Positions 18,836-27,483 of a stretch of DNA of 64,000 bases are shown piece by piece. Position numbers and translations under genes: made by a program. The DNA is from Eubacteriales bacterium. Lineage in GTDB: Bacteria > Bacillota > Clostridia > Lachnospirales > Lachnospiraceae. The stretch is from contig JAUNDV010000001.1 in NCBI GenBank assembly GCA_030525875.1, positions 62,001 to 126,000 of the forward strand, given 5' to 3'. The notes beneath the pieces were generated by a model that did not search any database, was not told the origin of the DNA, and was given only the letters and a program-made list of their open reading frames with translations. Every line of letters starts with the position of its first letter. The first letter of the stretch is position 1.

Positions 18836-18867
18836 AACTCTCTAAAAAATATTAGAGAGTTTTTTTG
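18836..18867 (+). terminator. Strong terminator of the V-ATPase operon
   Basis: A perfect 10-bp stem AACTCTCTAA (18836-18845)/TTAGAGAGTT (18852-18861) with a 6-nt loop, followed by a U-tract to 18867. Confidence 0.92.
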
Positions 18868-19139
18868 TGGAAAAAAATGTCAAAAAAAGAATTGACTGTG
18901 GATAAATACTTAGAAAAAGAAAAATATTGACAAATATTAGGAATTTTATTGTTGGCTATTTACCTCAGGGATATATTGACTTGAGGGAGATTTAAGTTTA
19001 TCCTAAATATACTCTAAGAGCGAAACCAATAAGGCAGAGCTCATCAAATTTTTAATTCTATAATTAAAAGTCTAGTTTTGCATTCAGTATTTAATTTCAT
19101 AAACAAATTCAGTAATGCTTAAAATTTCAGGAGGATAAT
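18868..19139 (+). other. Intergenic leader before the Tad pilus locus
   Basis: No open frame of interest. TTGACA at 18927-18932 and TTGACT at 18976-18981 are possible -35 elements, but neither has a convincing -10 at 16-18 bp. A weak inverted repeat CCTCA (18963-18967)/TGAGG (18982-18986) is present. The gap ends in AGGAGG in front of the first Tad gene. Confidence 0.4.
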
Positions 19140-19691
19140 ATGTCATTTCTATTTTCAGAAATAGATAAAAATCCCTTTTATTTTTGTGCTATTTTTCGGG
19201 AGCTTATAGTACTTATGGTGCTTTTTCAGGCAGGAGTATCGGATATTGCTTCTGGAAGGATTCCAAACAATCTGTTGCTTACAGGACTTATATTTTCGAT
19301 TCCTTTCCTAAAACCAGAGGATATTTTGGTAAATGCACTGGGAGGAATTATAGTATTTTGTTTTTTCATTTTTATATGGAGACTGGGATTTATGGGCGGG
19401 GGAGATGTTAAGCTTATAAGCTATCTTACTTTGATAAAGGGGATTGAGGATACTTTATGGATAATATTAATAAGCTTTATTGCAGTAATTATATTAAACA
19501 GCCGGCGTCTCATTTTAAAAGAGAGGCTGTGTAAAAGGTTTAGAAATCTTTTGGATTATATAAAAAAATATGAGAAAGGGGGAGAGAATTATGTTGATAT
19601 AGCAGATAGAAAAAGTGAAGGAATACCTCTTGCTGCTTATATATATTTTTCAGATTTAATAATGCTTTTGTGCTTGAGATTCCAGATTTAA
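19140..19691 (+). CDS. Prepilin peptidase, CpaA/TadV type (A24)
   Basis: Processes Flp-type prepilins at the inner membrane. The 183-residue multi-TM protein has the first catalytic Asp in 'QAGVSDIASGRIPN' (near 36-49) and the second in the GxGD-type motif 'GGGDVKL' (near 84-90). The N-terminal methyltransferase domain of PilD-type enzymes is absent, which fits TadV. AGGAGG lies 6 nt before the ATG. It opens the Tad operon. Confidence 0.88.
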   Translation: MSFLFSEIDKNPFYFCAIFRELIVLMVLFQAGVSDIASGRIPNNLLLTGLIFSIPFLKPEDILVNALGGIIVFCFFIFIWRLGFMGGGDVKLISYLTLIKGIEDTLWIILISFIAVIILNSRRLILKERLCKRFRNLLDYIKKYEKGGENYVDIADRKSEGIPLAAYIYFSDLIMLLCLRFQI

Positions 19692-19715
19692 TAGGATGTT
19701 TGATAAGGAGGGAAA

Positions 19716-20717
19716 ATGGAACAGATAATGGCAGTTTTGACAAAAGAAAAGCTATATTCAGAAAGACTGTGTAAATACCTTAATTTTAAGAGAAGAATGA
19801 ATATGACTGCAGTTAGCTTTGATAATCTGGAGGAATTAAGAGACTTTGAAAAGAGGCATAGGATAAGTGTTATCCTTTCAGATAAAGAAATATATAAGGC
19901 ACAGGAAGCAGATATTGGGAGGGGTTATGGTGATACAGAAAAGGAAGTTTTTTTATTAAGTGAAGATAAAGCTGATAATGGATGCATATATAAATATCAG
20001 CCGGCGGATGATATTTTAAGTGACATTATGCTTAAGACAAAGAATACTGTATTTAGTTCTGTATATTCTTCAATGAAGAGAGAGCCAGTAGTCATAGGTG
20101 TATATTCACCTTCTATTCAAAGTTTTAAGACAGCATTTTCAGTTACTCTTTGCAGGATACTGCAGAAATACAAAAGGACCTTGTATATTAGCTTAGAGGA
20201 ATTTTCTGACGTAATGATGATAAAAGAAAGTGAGGGAAGATACTCCTTATCTGATGCAATGTATCAGTACAGGCAGGGTGAGCTTGATCAAAACAAAATC
20301 CTTTCCATGATAGAGCATTATGAGGATTTTGAATATATACAGCCTATGAAGACAATAGACAGTATAGATATTATGCGGGGTGAGGAATATGTAGAGCTTA
20401 TAGAGTGCATACTTAAGAATTCAGATTATGAAGCTATAGTTGTTGATTTGCCAGTATATCTTGGTATTGCTTCAGACATTATGGATATTTGTACATCAGT
20501 ATATGTGTATATGGGAAAGGATTTTTTAGCAAAATATAAGCTTGATGAGTTTGATAATTATATAGAGAAGTCAGATAAGCTGTTTCTTAGGGAAAAGATA
20601 AAGAAAATTAATCCGCCTGAAGTAATGAGTGTACAGAGGATAAATTATTTTGACAATCTGGTATATGGAGAGCTTGGAGATTATATAAGGGAGAATATAA
20701 GTGAAGTCGTATCATAA
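19716..20717 (+). CDS. TadZ/CpaE-like localisation protein with degenerate P-loop
   Basis: A 333-residue ParA/MinD-like protein: an N-terminal receiver-like part (about 1-110), then an ATPase-like half. The expected deviant Walker A motif is replaced by 'SPSIQSFKTAFSVTL', which keeps a Lys but lacks the glycines, so ATP binding may be lost or altered. Walker B-like 'YEAIVVDLPV' is present. In Tad systems TadZ marks the assembly site at the pole. The assignment relies on fold and on position between TadV and TadA. Confidence 0.75.
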   Translation: MEQIMAVLTKEKLYSERLCKYLNFKRRMNMTAVSFDNLEELRDFEKRHRISVILSDKEIYKAQEADIGRGYGDTEKEVFLLSEDKADNGCIYKYQPADDILSDIMLKTKNTVFSSVYSSMKREPVVIGVYSPSIQSFKTAFSVTLCRILQKYKRTLYISLEEFSDVMMIKESEGRYSLSDAMYQYRQGELDQNKILSMIEHYEDFEYIQPMKTIDSIDIMRGEEYVELIECILKNSDYEAIVVDLPVYLGIASDIMDICTSVYVYMGKDFLAKYKLDEFDNYIEKSDKLFLREKIKKINPPEVMSVQRINYFDNLVYGELGDYIRENISEVVS

Positions 20718-21903
20718 TGATTCAAGACTAAATGAGCTTTATAAGGAGATAAGGGAAGAGCTGCTTTCTGAATTTAGTCAAAAGGGATATTTGAATAATA
20801 GTGAATTATATAATTATATCGATGGGAAAATTCAGAGGATAGAGTCGTTAAATGAAAAAATTTATCTTAGAAACCGCTTATTTAATAGCTTTAGAAAGCT
20901 GGATATACTTCAGGAGCTTTTAGATGATGATGAGATTCAGGAAATAATGGTAAATGGCTGCGATAATATTTTCATAGAAAAAAATGGACAGATAATTAAG
21001 TATGACATTTGCTTTGATGATAATGAGAAGCTTGAGGATATAATACAGCAGATTGTAAGCCGGATAAACAGGAGAGTAAATACTGCTTCCCCTATAGTTG
21101 ATGCCAGACTAGAAGATGGGTCAAGAGTACATGTAGTGCTTCCACCTATTGCCCTAAATGGACCTGTACTTACTATCAGAAAATTCCCTGAACCCATAGA
21201 TATGGAAAAGCTGATTCGATATGAAAGCATAACAGAGGAAGCTGCTTCATTTATGAAGCTTCTGGTTGAAACTGGATATAATATTTTTATTTCAGGGGGA
21301 ACAGGATCAGGTAAGTCTACATTTTTAAATGCACTTTCTGAATTTATACCTTCGGATGAAAGAGTGATAACTATAGAGGATTCCGCTGAGCTTAGGATAA
21401 GACATATTCCAAATCTGGTAAGGCTCGAAACAAGAAATTCAAATGCTGGAGGAGAGGGAGAGATAAGTATGGCTATGCTGATCAAAGCATGTCTTAGAAT
21501 GAGACCAGACAGAATAGTGGTAGGAGAGGTAAGAGGAAAAGAGTGTATGGATATGCTTACAGCAATGAATACAGGACATGACGGCTCTCTTTCTACAGGC
21601 CATGCCAATTCGGTAGAGGATATGCTGTCAAGGCTTGAAACAATGGTGTTGATGGGAGCAGAGCTACCTCTTATAGCTATAAGAGAGCAGATAGCCTCAG
21701 CAATAGATATAATGGTGCATTTGGAAAGAATGCCAGATAAAAGCAGAAAGGTAATGGAGATTGCTGAAGTAAAGTCATGTGAAAATGGAAAAATTCAGCT
21801 TCATAGTTTATTTAAATATGATACGAAGGAAAAAAGGCTTAAAAAGACAGGAGAGCTTACAAGGAGAGAAAAACTCAGCTTTAAATATGCGGAAATGGTT
21901 TAA
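20701..21903 (+). CDS. Tad secretion ATPase TadA/CpaF
   Basis: The type II/IV secretion ATPase that powers Flp pilus assembly, 400 residues. Walker A GGTGSGKST lies near 198-206, a Walker B region follows, and the family pieces 'RMRPDRIVVGEVRG' and 'TGHDGSLSTGHANS' are conserved. The start is GTG at 20701, preceded by AAGGGAG, and overlaps the previous gene by 17 nt. A longer N-terminal helical domain precedes the core, as in CpaF. Confidence 0.94.
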   Translation: MKSYHNDSRLNELYKEIREELLSEFSQKGYLNNSELYNYIDGKIQRIESLNEKIYLRNRLFNSFRKLDILQELLDDDEIQEIMVNGCDNIFIEKNGQIIKYDICFDDNEKLEDIIQQIVSRINRRVNTASPIVDARLEDGSRVHVVLPPIALNGPVLTIRKFPEPIDMEKLIRYESITEEAASFMKLLVETGYNIFISGGTGSGKSTFLNALSEFIPSDERVITIEDSAELRIRHIPNLVRLETRNSNAGGEGEISMAMLIKACLRMRPDRIVVGEVRGKECMDMLTAMNTGHDGSLSTGHANSVEDMLSRLETMVLMGAELPLIAIREQIASAIDIMVHLERMPDKSRKVMEIAEVKSCENGKIQLHSLFKYDTKEKRLKKTGELTRREKLSFKYAEMV

Positions 21904-22639
21904 ATCTTTGATAAGTAGCTTCAATAAAAAAGAAATAATTATTTACACGTTTACTGGGGGAGTACTTGGTTTTTCTATTGGATATGTATTTTATAAGAGC
22001 GTATTTTTTTCATGTCTGCTTATGATACCAGGTATTTATATATATCTTAAATTAAAGCAAAAGGAGCTTTCAGATAAAAGGAAGCTTAAGTTATCAGCAG
22101 AATTCAGGGAGTGTTCTGAAATTCTGAGTAGCTATATAAATGCGGGATATTCCGTTGAAAATGCTTTTCTTATATGTAGCAGAGAGGCAGAGAGGTTATT
22201 TGGAAAAGAAGCAGAGATAAGCATTGGATTTAAGGAAATAGTGGCAGGGATACGCATGAATAAACCTGTAGAGGTTCTTTTGGAAACATTTGCAGAAACA
22301 AGTGGTCTTGCAGAAATAATGAGTCTTGCTGAAGTGTTTTCAATAGCGAAAAGGACAGGTGGCGACCTAAAAGAGATTATCGACAGGACAGTAAATGTGA
22401 TAAGAGAAAAGTCTGAGCTTATGGATGAAATAAGGAATATGACTGCGGCAAAGCGCTACGAACAGAAAATTATGAATATACTTCCCTTTGCTGTAATCAT
22501 CTATATAAATTTAACCCAGTCAGATTTTTTAAATATAATGTATGAACAGGTAGCAGGACGTATTGTTATGAGTATTTGTCTGATAATGTTTATAATCTCT
22601 TATTTTATTTCTAGAAAGATGATGAATATAGAATTGTAA
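21887..22639 (+). CDS. Tad inner-membrane platform protein TadB
   Basis: A type II secretion F-domain protein of 250 residues: two TM segments near the N-terminus, the cytoplasmic F domain ('SAEFRECSEILSSYINAGYS'), and a C-terminal pair of TM helices. I choose ATG 21887, which overlaps tadA by 17 nt. The frame can be extended to 21779, but that would overlap tadA by 125 nt. No good ribosome binding site precedes either start, so translation is probably coupled to tadA. Confidence 0.85.
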   Translation: MRKWFKSLISSFNKKEIIIYTFTGGVLGFSIGYVFYKSVFFSCLLMIPGIYIYLKLKQKELSDKRKLKLSAEFRECSEILSSYINAGYSVENAFLICSREAERLFGKEAEISIGFKEIVAGIRMNKPVEVLLETFAETSGLAEIMSLAEVFSIAKRTGGDLKEIIDRTVNVIREKSELMDEIRNMTAAKRYEQKIMNILPFAVIIYINLTQSDFLNIMYEQVAGRIVMSICLIMFIISYFISRKMMNIEL

Positions 22640-22665
22640 GGATTTTTCGATAAATAGGTTTTTCG

Positions 22666-23895
22666 ATGAATAAAGAATTTAAAAAGGAACATAAGGAAGC
22701 TTTTATATGCATTTGCATTAGTTTGATGGCAGCTGTACTTGTATATATTGCAGGAGGCTCAGAAAAAGTACTAAAGAATGGTTATGAGATAGATAAAGAA
22801 GGCTATGGAGATCAGACAAAGACTTATGATTTAATGGTTGGCTCTGAGAATATTGGAAAAGTTCCAATAAAGCTGGAAATTGATTCAAAAAAATATACGG
22901 AAAATGAAGCTAATCAAAAGATAATAGAGCTGATAGAGGAATTACCTCTAATAATGTGTAATAAAAATAGTAGTCTTGAAAGTGTAAGCTCTGATCTTTA
23001 TCTTCCTACAAAACTAGATAAGTATCCAGGCATAAAGCTTAAGTGGTATCCTGACGATTTGGAAATTATAGCTCAGGATGGAAAGGTAAATAACAAAGGA
23101 ATAGAAGAAAGTATTAGCACGAAAATAAATCTTTATGTAAGTGTTGGTGAGTTAAAAAAACATTTTATATATGATGTTATTGTACATCCTGCCAAGCTTA
23201 GTATGGATGAAGCTTTTATAAGTGAGCTTAGTAAGGCAATAGAGATTAAAAAGGAGGAGTATAAGTTTGGAGATAAAGTAGAACTACCGAGAGAGGTTAA
23301 TGGGAAAGAGGTAAAATATTATGAAAAAGCAGATTATTCGCCAGTTTATATTATTTTATTAGGCTTTTTGGGCGCAGGACTTATACTTCTGAAACCTAAG
23401 GAGGAAATGAAAAAAGAAAAAAAGATGCGTGAAAGAGAACTTATGCTGGATTACTCTGATATGGTTTCAAAGCTGCTTGTATATATAGGAGCTGGATTAA
23501 CACTTAGAAATGCCTGGCTGCGTATAGTACAGGTATATGAAGAAGGAGTAAAAGAAGGAAGGAGGAGAAGATGTTGTTATGAGGAAATGAGTAAGGCAGC
23601 AGAAAGAATAAAGCAGGGGGTACCAGAGGTAAAAGCATACAGAGAGTTTGCTTATTCCTGTGGACTCAGACCATATATGAGACTTTGCAGCTTACTTGAA
23701 CAGAATCTGAAAAATGGGGATAAGATGCTCAAGTCTGCATTGGAACTAGAAATGCAGGATGCTTTCAATGACAGAAAAAATATTGCAAAAAGGCTGGGAG
23801 AGGAAATGAGTACGAAATTACTGTTACCTTTATTTATATCTATGGCAGGAGTAATGATGATAGTTTCAGTGCCAGCACTTATAAGATTAGGATAG
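22666..23895 (+). CDS. TadC-like platform protein with large extracytoplasmic N-terminal domain
   Basis: The last 170 residues form a type II secretion F-type domain with two C-terminal TM helices ('KLLVYIGAGLTLRNAWLRI', 'MAGVMMIVSVPALIRLG'), as in TadC. Unlike a standard TadC of about 300 residues, this protein has 409. TM1 (about 11-29) is followed by about 190 residues before a second TM helix (about 224-241), placing a lysine-rich domain outside the membrane. I do not recognise that domain. The ribosome binding site is weak. Confidence 0.82.
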   Translation: MNKEFKKEHKEAFICICISLMAAVLVYIAGGSEKVLKNGYEIDKEGYGDQTKTYDLMVGSENIGKVPIKLEIDSKKYTENEANQKIIELIEELPLIMCNKNSSLESVSSDLYLPTKLDKYPGIKLKWYPDDLEIIAQDGKVNNKGIEESISTKINLYVSVGELKKHFIYDVIVHPAKLSMDEAFISELSKAIEIKKEEYKFGDKVELPREVNGKEVKYYEKADYSPVYIILLGFLGAGLILLKPKEEMKKEKKMRERELMLDYSDMVSKLLVYIGAGLTLRNAWLRIVQVYEEGVKEGRRRRCCYEEMSKAAERIKQGVPEVKAYREFAYSCGLRPYMRLCSLLEQNLKNGDKMLKSALELEMQDAFNDRKNIAKRLGEEMSTKLLLPLFISMAGVMMIVSVPALIRLG

Positions 23896-23908
23896 AAAAG
23901 AGGGCTTT

Positions 23909-24082
23909 ATGAAAGATTTTATGAACGACTTTATGAATGATGAAAAGGGAATAGGTGTTATAGAGGTTGTACTTATACTGGTGGTATTAATTGGGTTAGT
24001 AACCATATTTAAGAATAAGATCAATACTCTGTTAAACAATATATTCGGAAAGATTATGAGTCTTTCAGAGGAGGTTTATTGA
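23909..24082 (+). CDS. Flp1-like major pilin (57 residues)
   Basis: A small gene with ATG at 23909 and AGAGGG 4-5 nt upstream. The product has a short charged leader 'MKDFMNDFMNDEKG', then 'IGVIEVVLILVVLIGLV', a hydrophobic class IV prepilin stem with the conserved Glu five residues after the expected cleavage site, then an amphipathic tail. This is the Flp1-like pilin pattern of clostridial Tad loci. It is the likely structural pilin, cleaved by the A24 peptidase after the leader Gly. Its TGA overlaps the TTG start of the next gene. Confidence 0.87.
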   Translation: MKDFMNDFMNDEKGIGVIEVVLILVVLIGLVTIFKNKINTLLNNIFGKIMSLSEEVY

Positions 24083-26019
24083 GACGAAAAAAAAGAAGAG
24101 CAGAGGTTAGCCTGTTCTTTGCTGTAATAATGATGTTAGTCTGTGCACTAATTTTTAGTATAGCAGAATCAGCCAGATTACAGTCAGCCAGATTATATAT
24201 GTTAATGGCAGCAAATTCTTCAATACAGTCACTTTTTTCACAGTATCATAGAAAGCTGTGGGATGATTACAGAATACTAGGTTTGGAGCATTATAGTGAC
24301 AGGCAGTTAGAGGATGAATTGCAGGAGTTTATAAAACCATATTTTGAAGTAAAAGATATGTATCCGATGTCTATCAAAAATATTGAGATTTTGGAAAAAG
24401 AGCTTATTACAGACAGGAATGGAGAAGTATTTGAAAAGGAAATATTAGATTATATGAAATATGGACTTATGATTAAGTCTCCACCAAAGGAACTTATAAT
24501 AAAGAGTGCGGATTCATTTAAAGAAGCAGTAAGTACTGAGGCTATAGGAGACAGATATTATAAGGAGCATATAAGGGATGCGATTGTAATTGAAGATATT
24601 ATAGAAAAAATAAAGGACAGGCTAAAAGAGCAAGAGTCAGTTCATAAAGTACTTATAAGGTCTGCCCAGGCTTATGATTTGGAAGGTGTAATATCGTCCA
24701 GCAATAAAATTCAGGAGATTCTTGCAGGTCTGCCAGAGCTTGTAAATGAATATAATAGGGTTTCAGTAACTTATTATGAGAAGCTGTTAGAAACTGAAAG
24801 CCGTATAAATGAGGATTTTAAAAATAATAAGTTCAGCAAAACTGTATATGATTATCTTATAAGTGAGATGAATATATATAAGGACTATTTTGATTCAGAC
24901 GGAAAAAGAAGTAAGGAGATAAATTCATTAAAAGAAAGCTCTGCTCATAATATACAGTACTTAGATCAGCTTATAGAAATGGCTGAGCTTGCCGAGATTG
25001 AAGTTAATGATTATGTCAGCGGGCATGAGGGAGAAGAGCCGGACATAGGAGCTATATGGCAGCCGGTAATAGATGAGTGCATTGCATATAAGGTGTTAAA
25101 ACTTAATGTTATATCAGGAAGTGAGGATAAAGAAAAAAGAAAAAAGTTAGAAAGCATAATGGATATGAGGTCTGATGATCTACTTGAGTTACTACTTCCA
25201 AAAGATATTGATATAAGTAAGCAGATTATAGAGACTAAAGATTTTCCGTCTAAAAGAGTAGAGAAAAATGATTTATCAGGAATAGAAATATTGGATAGGT
25301 TTTATGCTGCAGAGTACATGGAGGCTTTTATGCCCTGCTATACTTATCCGGAAACTGAAAATAAAAATGGTCTAAAATTTCTTTGTTTAGAATATATTTT
25401 AAAAGGAAATGAGAATAATAGAAAGAATCTTCAGGAGATAGTAAAGGAACTCCTTACTTTGAGAACAGGACTAAATTTAATTTATTTATATGGAGATGTT
25501 GAAAAGAAGAGTGAGGCATTTACTTTGGCAATGCAAATCTCAGGAGTAACAGGCTTTGCTCCTTTTACAGGAGTTATAAAGAACCTTATACTTGCTTCCT
25601 GGGCATTTGGGCAGGCTATGTGTGATACAAGAGATCTGCTTGAAGGAAAAGGTGTTCCACTTATGCATAGCAAAGAGGATTTTTATTTAAGTATAAATGA
25701 GATATTTGAAATAGCTAACAAAAATATTCCTGAAACAGAAAATAATACTCAGGGTCTTTTATACAAAGATTACCTGAAGCTTATGCTTATATGTAAATAT
25801 AAAAGTATTTATAGCTATAGGGCGATGGATATGATGCAGCTAAATATAAGGCTGGAACAGGAGGATTTTCTAATAGAGAGATGCTCTAGCAGTATTAAAG
25901 CAGGTTTTAAAGCAAAGGCAGGAAGGGTATTTACAAGGCTTAGACTGTTAGAAAATATCTCAGGAAGAAAGCTGGACAGTCCTTATTCGATATCATTTAC
26001 AGCAACAGAGCATTATTAG
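24079..26019 (+). CDS. DUF5702 family Tad-locus protein
   Basis: A 646-residue protein of unknown function found in clostridial Tad clusters. An N-terminal basic stretch and one hydrophobic segment, 'EVSLFFAVIMMLVCALIFS' (about 9-27), resemble a TadG/pseudopilin anchor. The rest is a long, mostly helical, charged domain that would lie outside the membrane. The start is TTG at 24079, 4 nt after AGGAGG (24069-24074), and overlaps the pilin stop. It is probably a large minor pilin or surface component. Confidence 0.8.
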   Translation: MRRKKRRAEVSLFFAVIMMLVCALIFSIAESARLQSARLYMLMAANSSIQSLFSQYHRKLWDDYRILGLEHYSDRQLEDELQEFIKPYFEVKDMYPMSIKNIEILEKELITDRNGEVFEKEILDYMKYGLMIKSPPKELIIKSADSFKEAVSTEAIGDRYYKEHIRDAIVIEDIIEKIKDRLKEQESVHKVLIRSAQAYDLEGVISSSNKIQEILAGLPELVNEYNRVSVTYYEKLLETESRINEDFKNNKFSKTVYDYLISEMNIYKDYFDSDGKRSKEINSLKESSAHNIQYLDQLIEMAELAEIEVNDYVSGHEGEEPDIGAIWQPVIDECIAYKVLKLNVISGSEDKEKRKKLESIMDMRSDDLLELLLPKDIDISKQIIETKDFPSKRVEKNDLSGIEILDRFYAAEYMEAFMPCYTYPETENKNGLKFLCLEYILKGNENNRKNLQEIVKELLTLRTGLNLIYLYGDVEKKSEAFTLAMQISGVTGFAPFTGVIKNLILASWAFGQAMCDTRDLLEGKGVPLMHSKEDFYLSINEIFEIANKNIPETENNTQGLLYKDYLKLMLICKYKSIYSYRAMDMMQLNIRLEQEDFLIERCSSSIKAGFKAKAGRVFTRLRLLENISGRKLDSPYSISFTATEHY

Positions 26020-26187
26020 TTTAAAGAGTGGAGAACTGCAGACCTTATAGTATTTAAAGGACGATTGAAAATATGATATAGTATCAGGCCATTTCGCATT
26101 TAAATAAAAAATTTCCGGACAGTAAGGGCCTTTGGTTTGATCTATTAATAGAATTTAGAAAAAATAAAATAGAAAGGAGTTTAAGTT
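26020..26187 (+). other. 168-bp non-coding gap inside the Tad locus
   Basis: No open frame. It holds an AGGCC/GGGCCT imperfect inverted repeat and ends in AAAGGAG (26173-26179). No clear promoter or U-tracted hairpin is visible. It could separate two transcripts, or allow differential expression of the pilin half and the TadE half. Confidence 0.35.
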
Positions 26188-27051
26188 ATAAGAAGTAAGA
26201 AATTGTTTACACATAAGGTCTGTGGCTTTGCACTCTTTAGACGAAGAGCAAGTATTACAATAGAGGCTGCTTTATGCATACCACTTATGGCATCTGCCCT
26301 TGTAATGCTGATAATGCCGCTAAAGATATTTGAGGAAAGAAGAAAGCTACAGAATATGCTTGAGCTGGAGGCTGAAAAAATTTCAAATGCTGCGTATATA
26401 AGCAGCTTATCCAAGGAGTTTATAAATCCTGAAACTGATATAGAAGAATATAGAGATGAAATTGATGTGCTTAAAGCTTCAGCAGTTAAAGCAGATGTAT
26501 TGGGAAAAATGAATAAGGATATATTTGATAATATAAGATTTGGCGACAGCACTACTATCCTAGAAGATAGTGATAAAGCTATGATAAGAATTCATATGAA
26601 TTATGAAATAAAAGCAGCGGCAAACTTTTTAGGCTTAAATCGTATAAAGATGAGCTCTGTAGTGAATAGAAGGGCATATATAGGAAGTGAAGGTGGCAGA
26701 GGAAGGGAAAAGTATTTGGGAAAGGAAGAGAATGGCACAGATAAAGAGGACAGGCTTGTATATGTAGGAAGAAACAGGTCAAGATACCATTTAGACCGGA
26801 AATGTCATTATATTTCAAATGATATAAAAGCAATAGATATGGAAGAACTTAAGGCTATAACTAATAATAGTGGAAGTCATTATAAGCCGTGTTCAGCATG
26901 TAAGCCAGATAAAACAGGAATTGTATATTATTTTGAAAATGGGACATCATATCATAGAGATAAATCCTGCAGATCGTTGAATTCTTATGTAGAAGCTGTA
27001 CCTCTTTCAGAGGTAATACATTTAGGTGCTTGTTCTTACTGTGGAAGTTAA
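26188..27051 (+). CDS. TadE-like pseudopilin with tandem Cys/His motifs, probable ATA start
   Basis: A TadE-like membrane pseudopilin ('RRRASITIEAALCIPLMASALVMLI' leader and stem; I avoid longer quotation). After about 150 extracytoplasmic residues the C-terminus has two copies of a metal-site-like motif. The first is Y-H-L-D-R-K-C then C-S-A-C; the second is Y-H-R-D-K-S-C then C-S-Y-C. Both resemble the Ada-type metal-binding domain. The only in-frame codon at proper distance from the ribosome binding site AAAGGAG (26173-26179) is ATA at 26188, giving M-R-S-K-K-L. The first conventional start, TTG 26203, is 23 nt away. Stop TAA at 26182-26184 rules out anything further upstream. Confidence 0.78.
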   Translation: MRSKKLFTHKVCGFALFRRRASITIEAALCIPLMASALVMLIMPLKIFEERRKLQNMLELEAEKISNAAYISSLSKEFINPETDIEEYRDEIDVLKASAVKADVLGKMNKDIFDNIRFGDSTTILEDSDKAMIRIHMNYEIKAAANFLGLNRIKMSSVVNRRAYIGSEGGRGREKYLGKEENGTDKEDRLVYVGRNRSRYHLDRKCHYISNDIKAIDMEELKAITNNSGSHYKPCSACKPDKTGIVYYFENGTSYHRDKSCRSLNSYVEAVPLSEVIHLGACSYCGS

Positions 27052-27053
27052 TA

Positions 27054-27470
27054 ATGAATCAAATAATTAGCAAATTTATTTTTATATTATTCATAGCAAT
27101 TTGTGCAATTCAGGATAAGAAGGAAAGGTCAGTAGAAGATAGGATTTTAGGTGTGATATTAAGTGTAATTTCAAAGAGGACATTTTTGGATATTATTATA
27201 GCTGTTATTCCAGGGGGATTACTCATATTGCTAGCTAAAATAACAGAAGAAGCAATTGGTACTGGAGATGCTTTGTTTTATCTTGTTTCAGCTATGTATA
27301 TGGATGTAGAAGATATTATGGTAATGCTTTTTGTATCGGTATTTATATGTGGTATAGTAGCTCTTTTCTTAGTTGCCCGTCAGGCTATAGCTGTTGAAAA
27401 TAGGAGAGATGTTTCTATTCCATATTTAACGATTATGTTTCCAGTAGTTGTTATAACATTGATTTTGTAG
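27054..27470 (+). CDS. Second A24 prepilin-peptidase-like protein
   Basis: A 138-residue polytopic protein with an Asp after the first helix ('AICAIQDKKERSVEDR') and a GxGD motif ('GTGDALFYL'), so both aspartates of the A24 family are present. It is shorter than the enzyme at 19140 and lacks its cytoplasmic loop. I use ATG 27054, 2 nt after the previous stop; an in-frame start at 27030 overlaps the TadE-like gene. It might process the TadE-like pseudopilins while the first enzyme handles Flp, but this is speculation. Confidence 0.72.
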   Translation: MNQIISKFIFILFIAICAIQDKKERSVEDRILGVILSVISKRTFLDIIIAVIPGGLLILLAKITEEAIGTGDALFYLVSAMYMDVEDIMVMLFVSVFICGIVALFLVARQAIAVENRRDVSIPYLTIMFPVVVITLIL

Positions 27471-27483
27471 GAGGCGGTTTAAT

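Noticed and set aside
18868-19139. Cyclic di-GMP riboswitch before the Tad locus
   Set aside because: 'GCGAAACCAATAAGGC' looked similar to a GEMM-type core, but the tetraloop-bearing stem and the spacing do not match.
20937-21608. 223-residue open frame on the minus strand inside tadA
   Set aside because: It is the shadow of a strongly supported gene, has no ribosome binding site and a low-complexity Ser/Ile composition.
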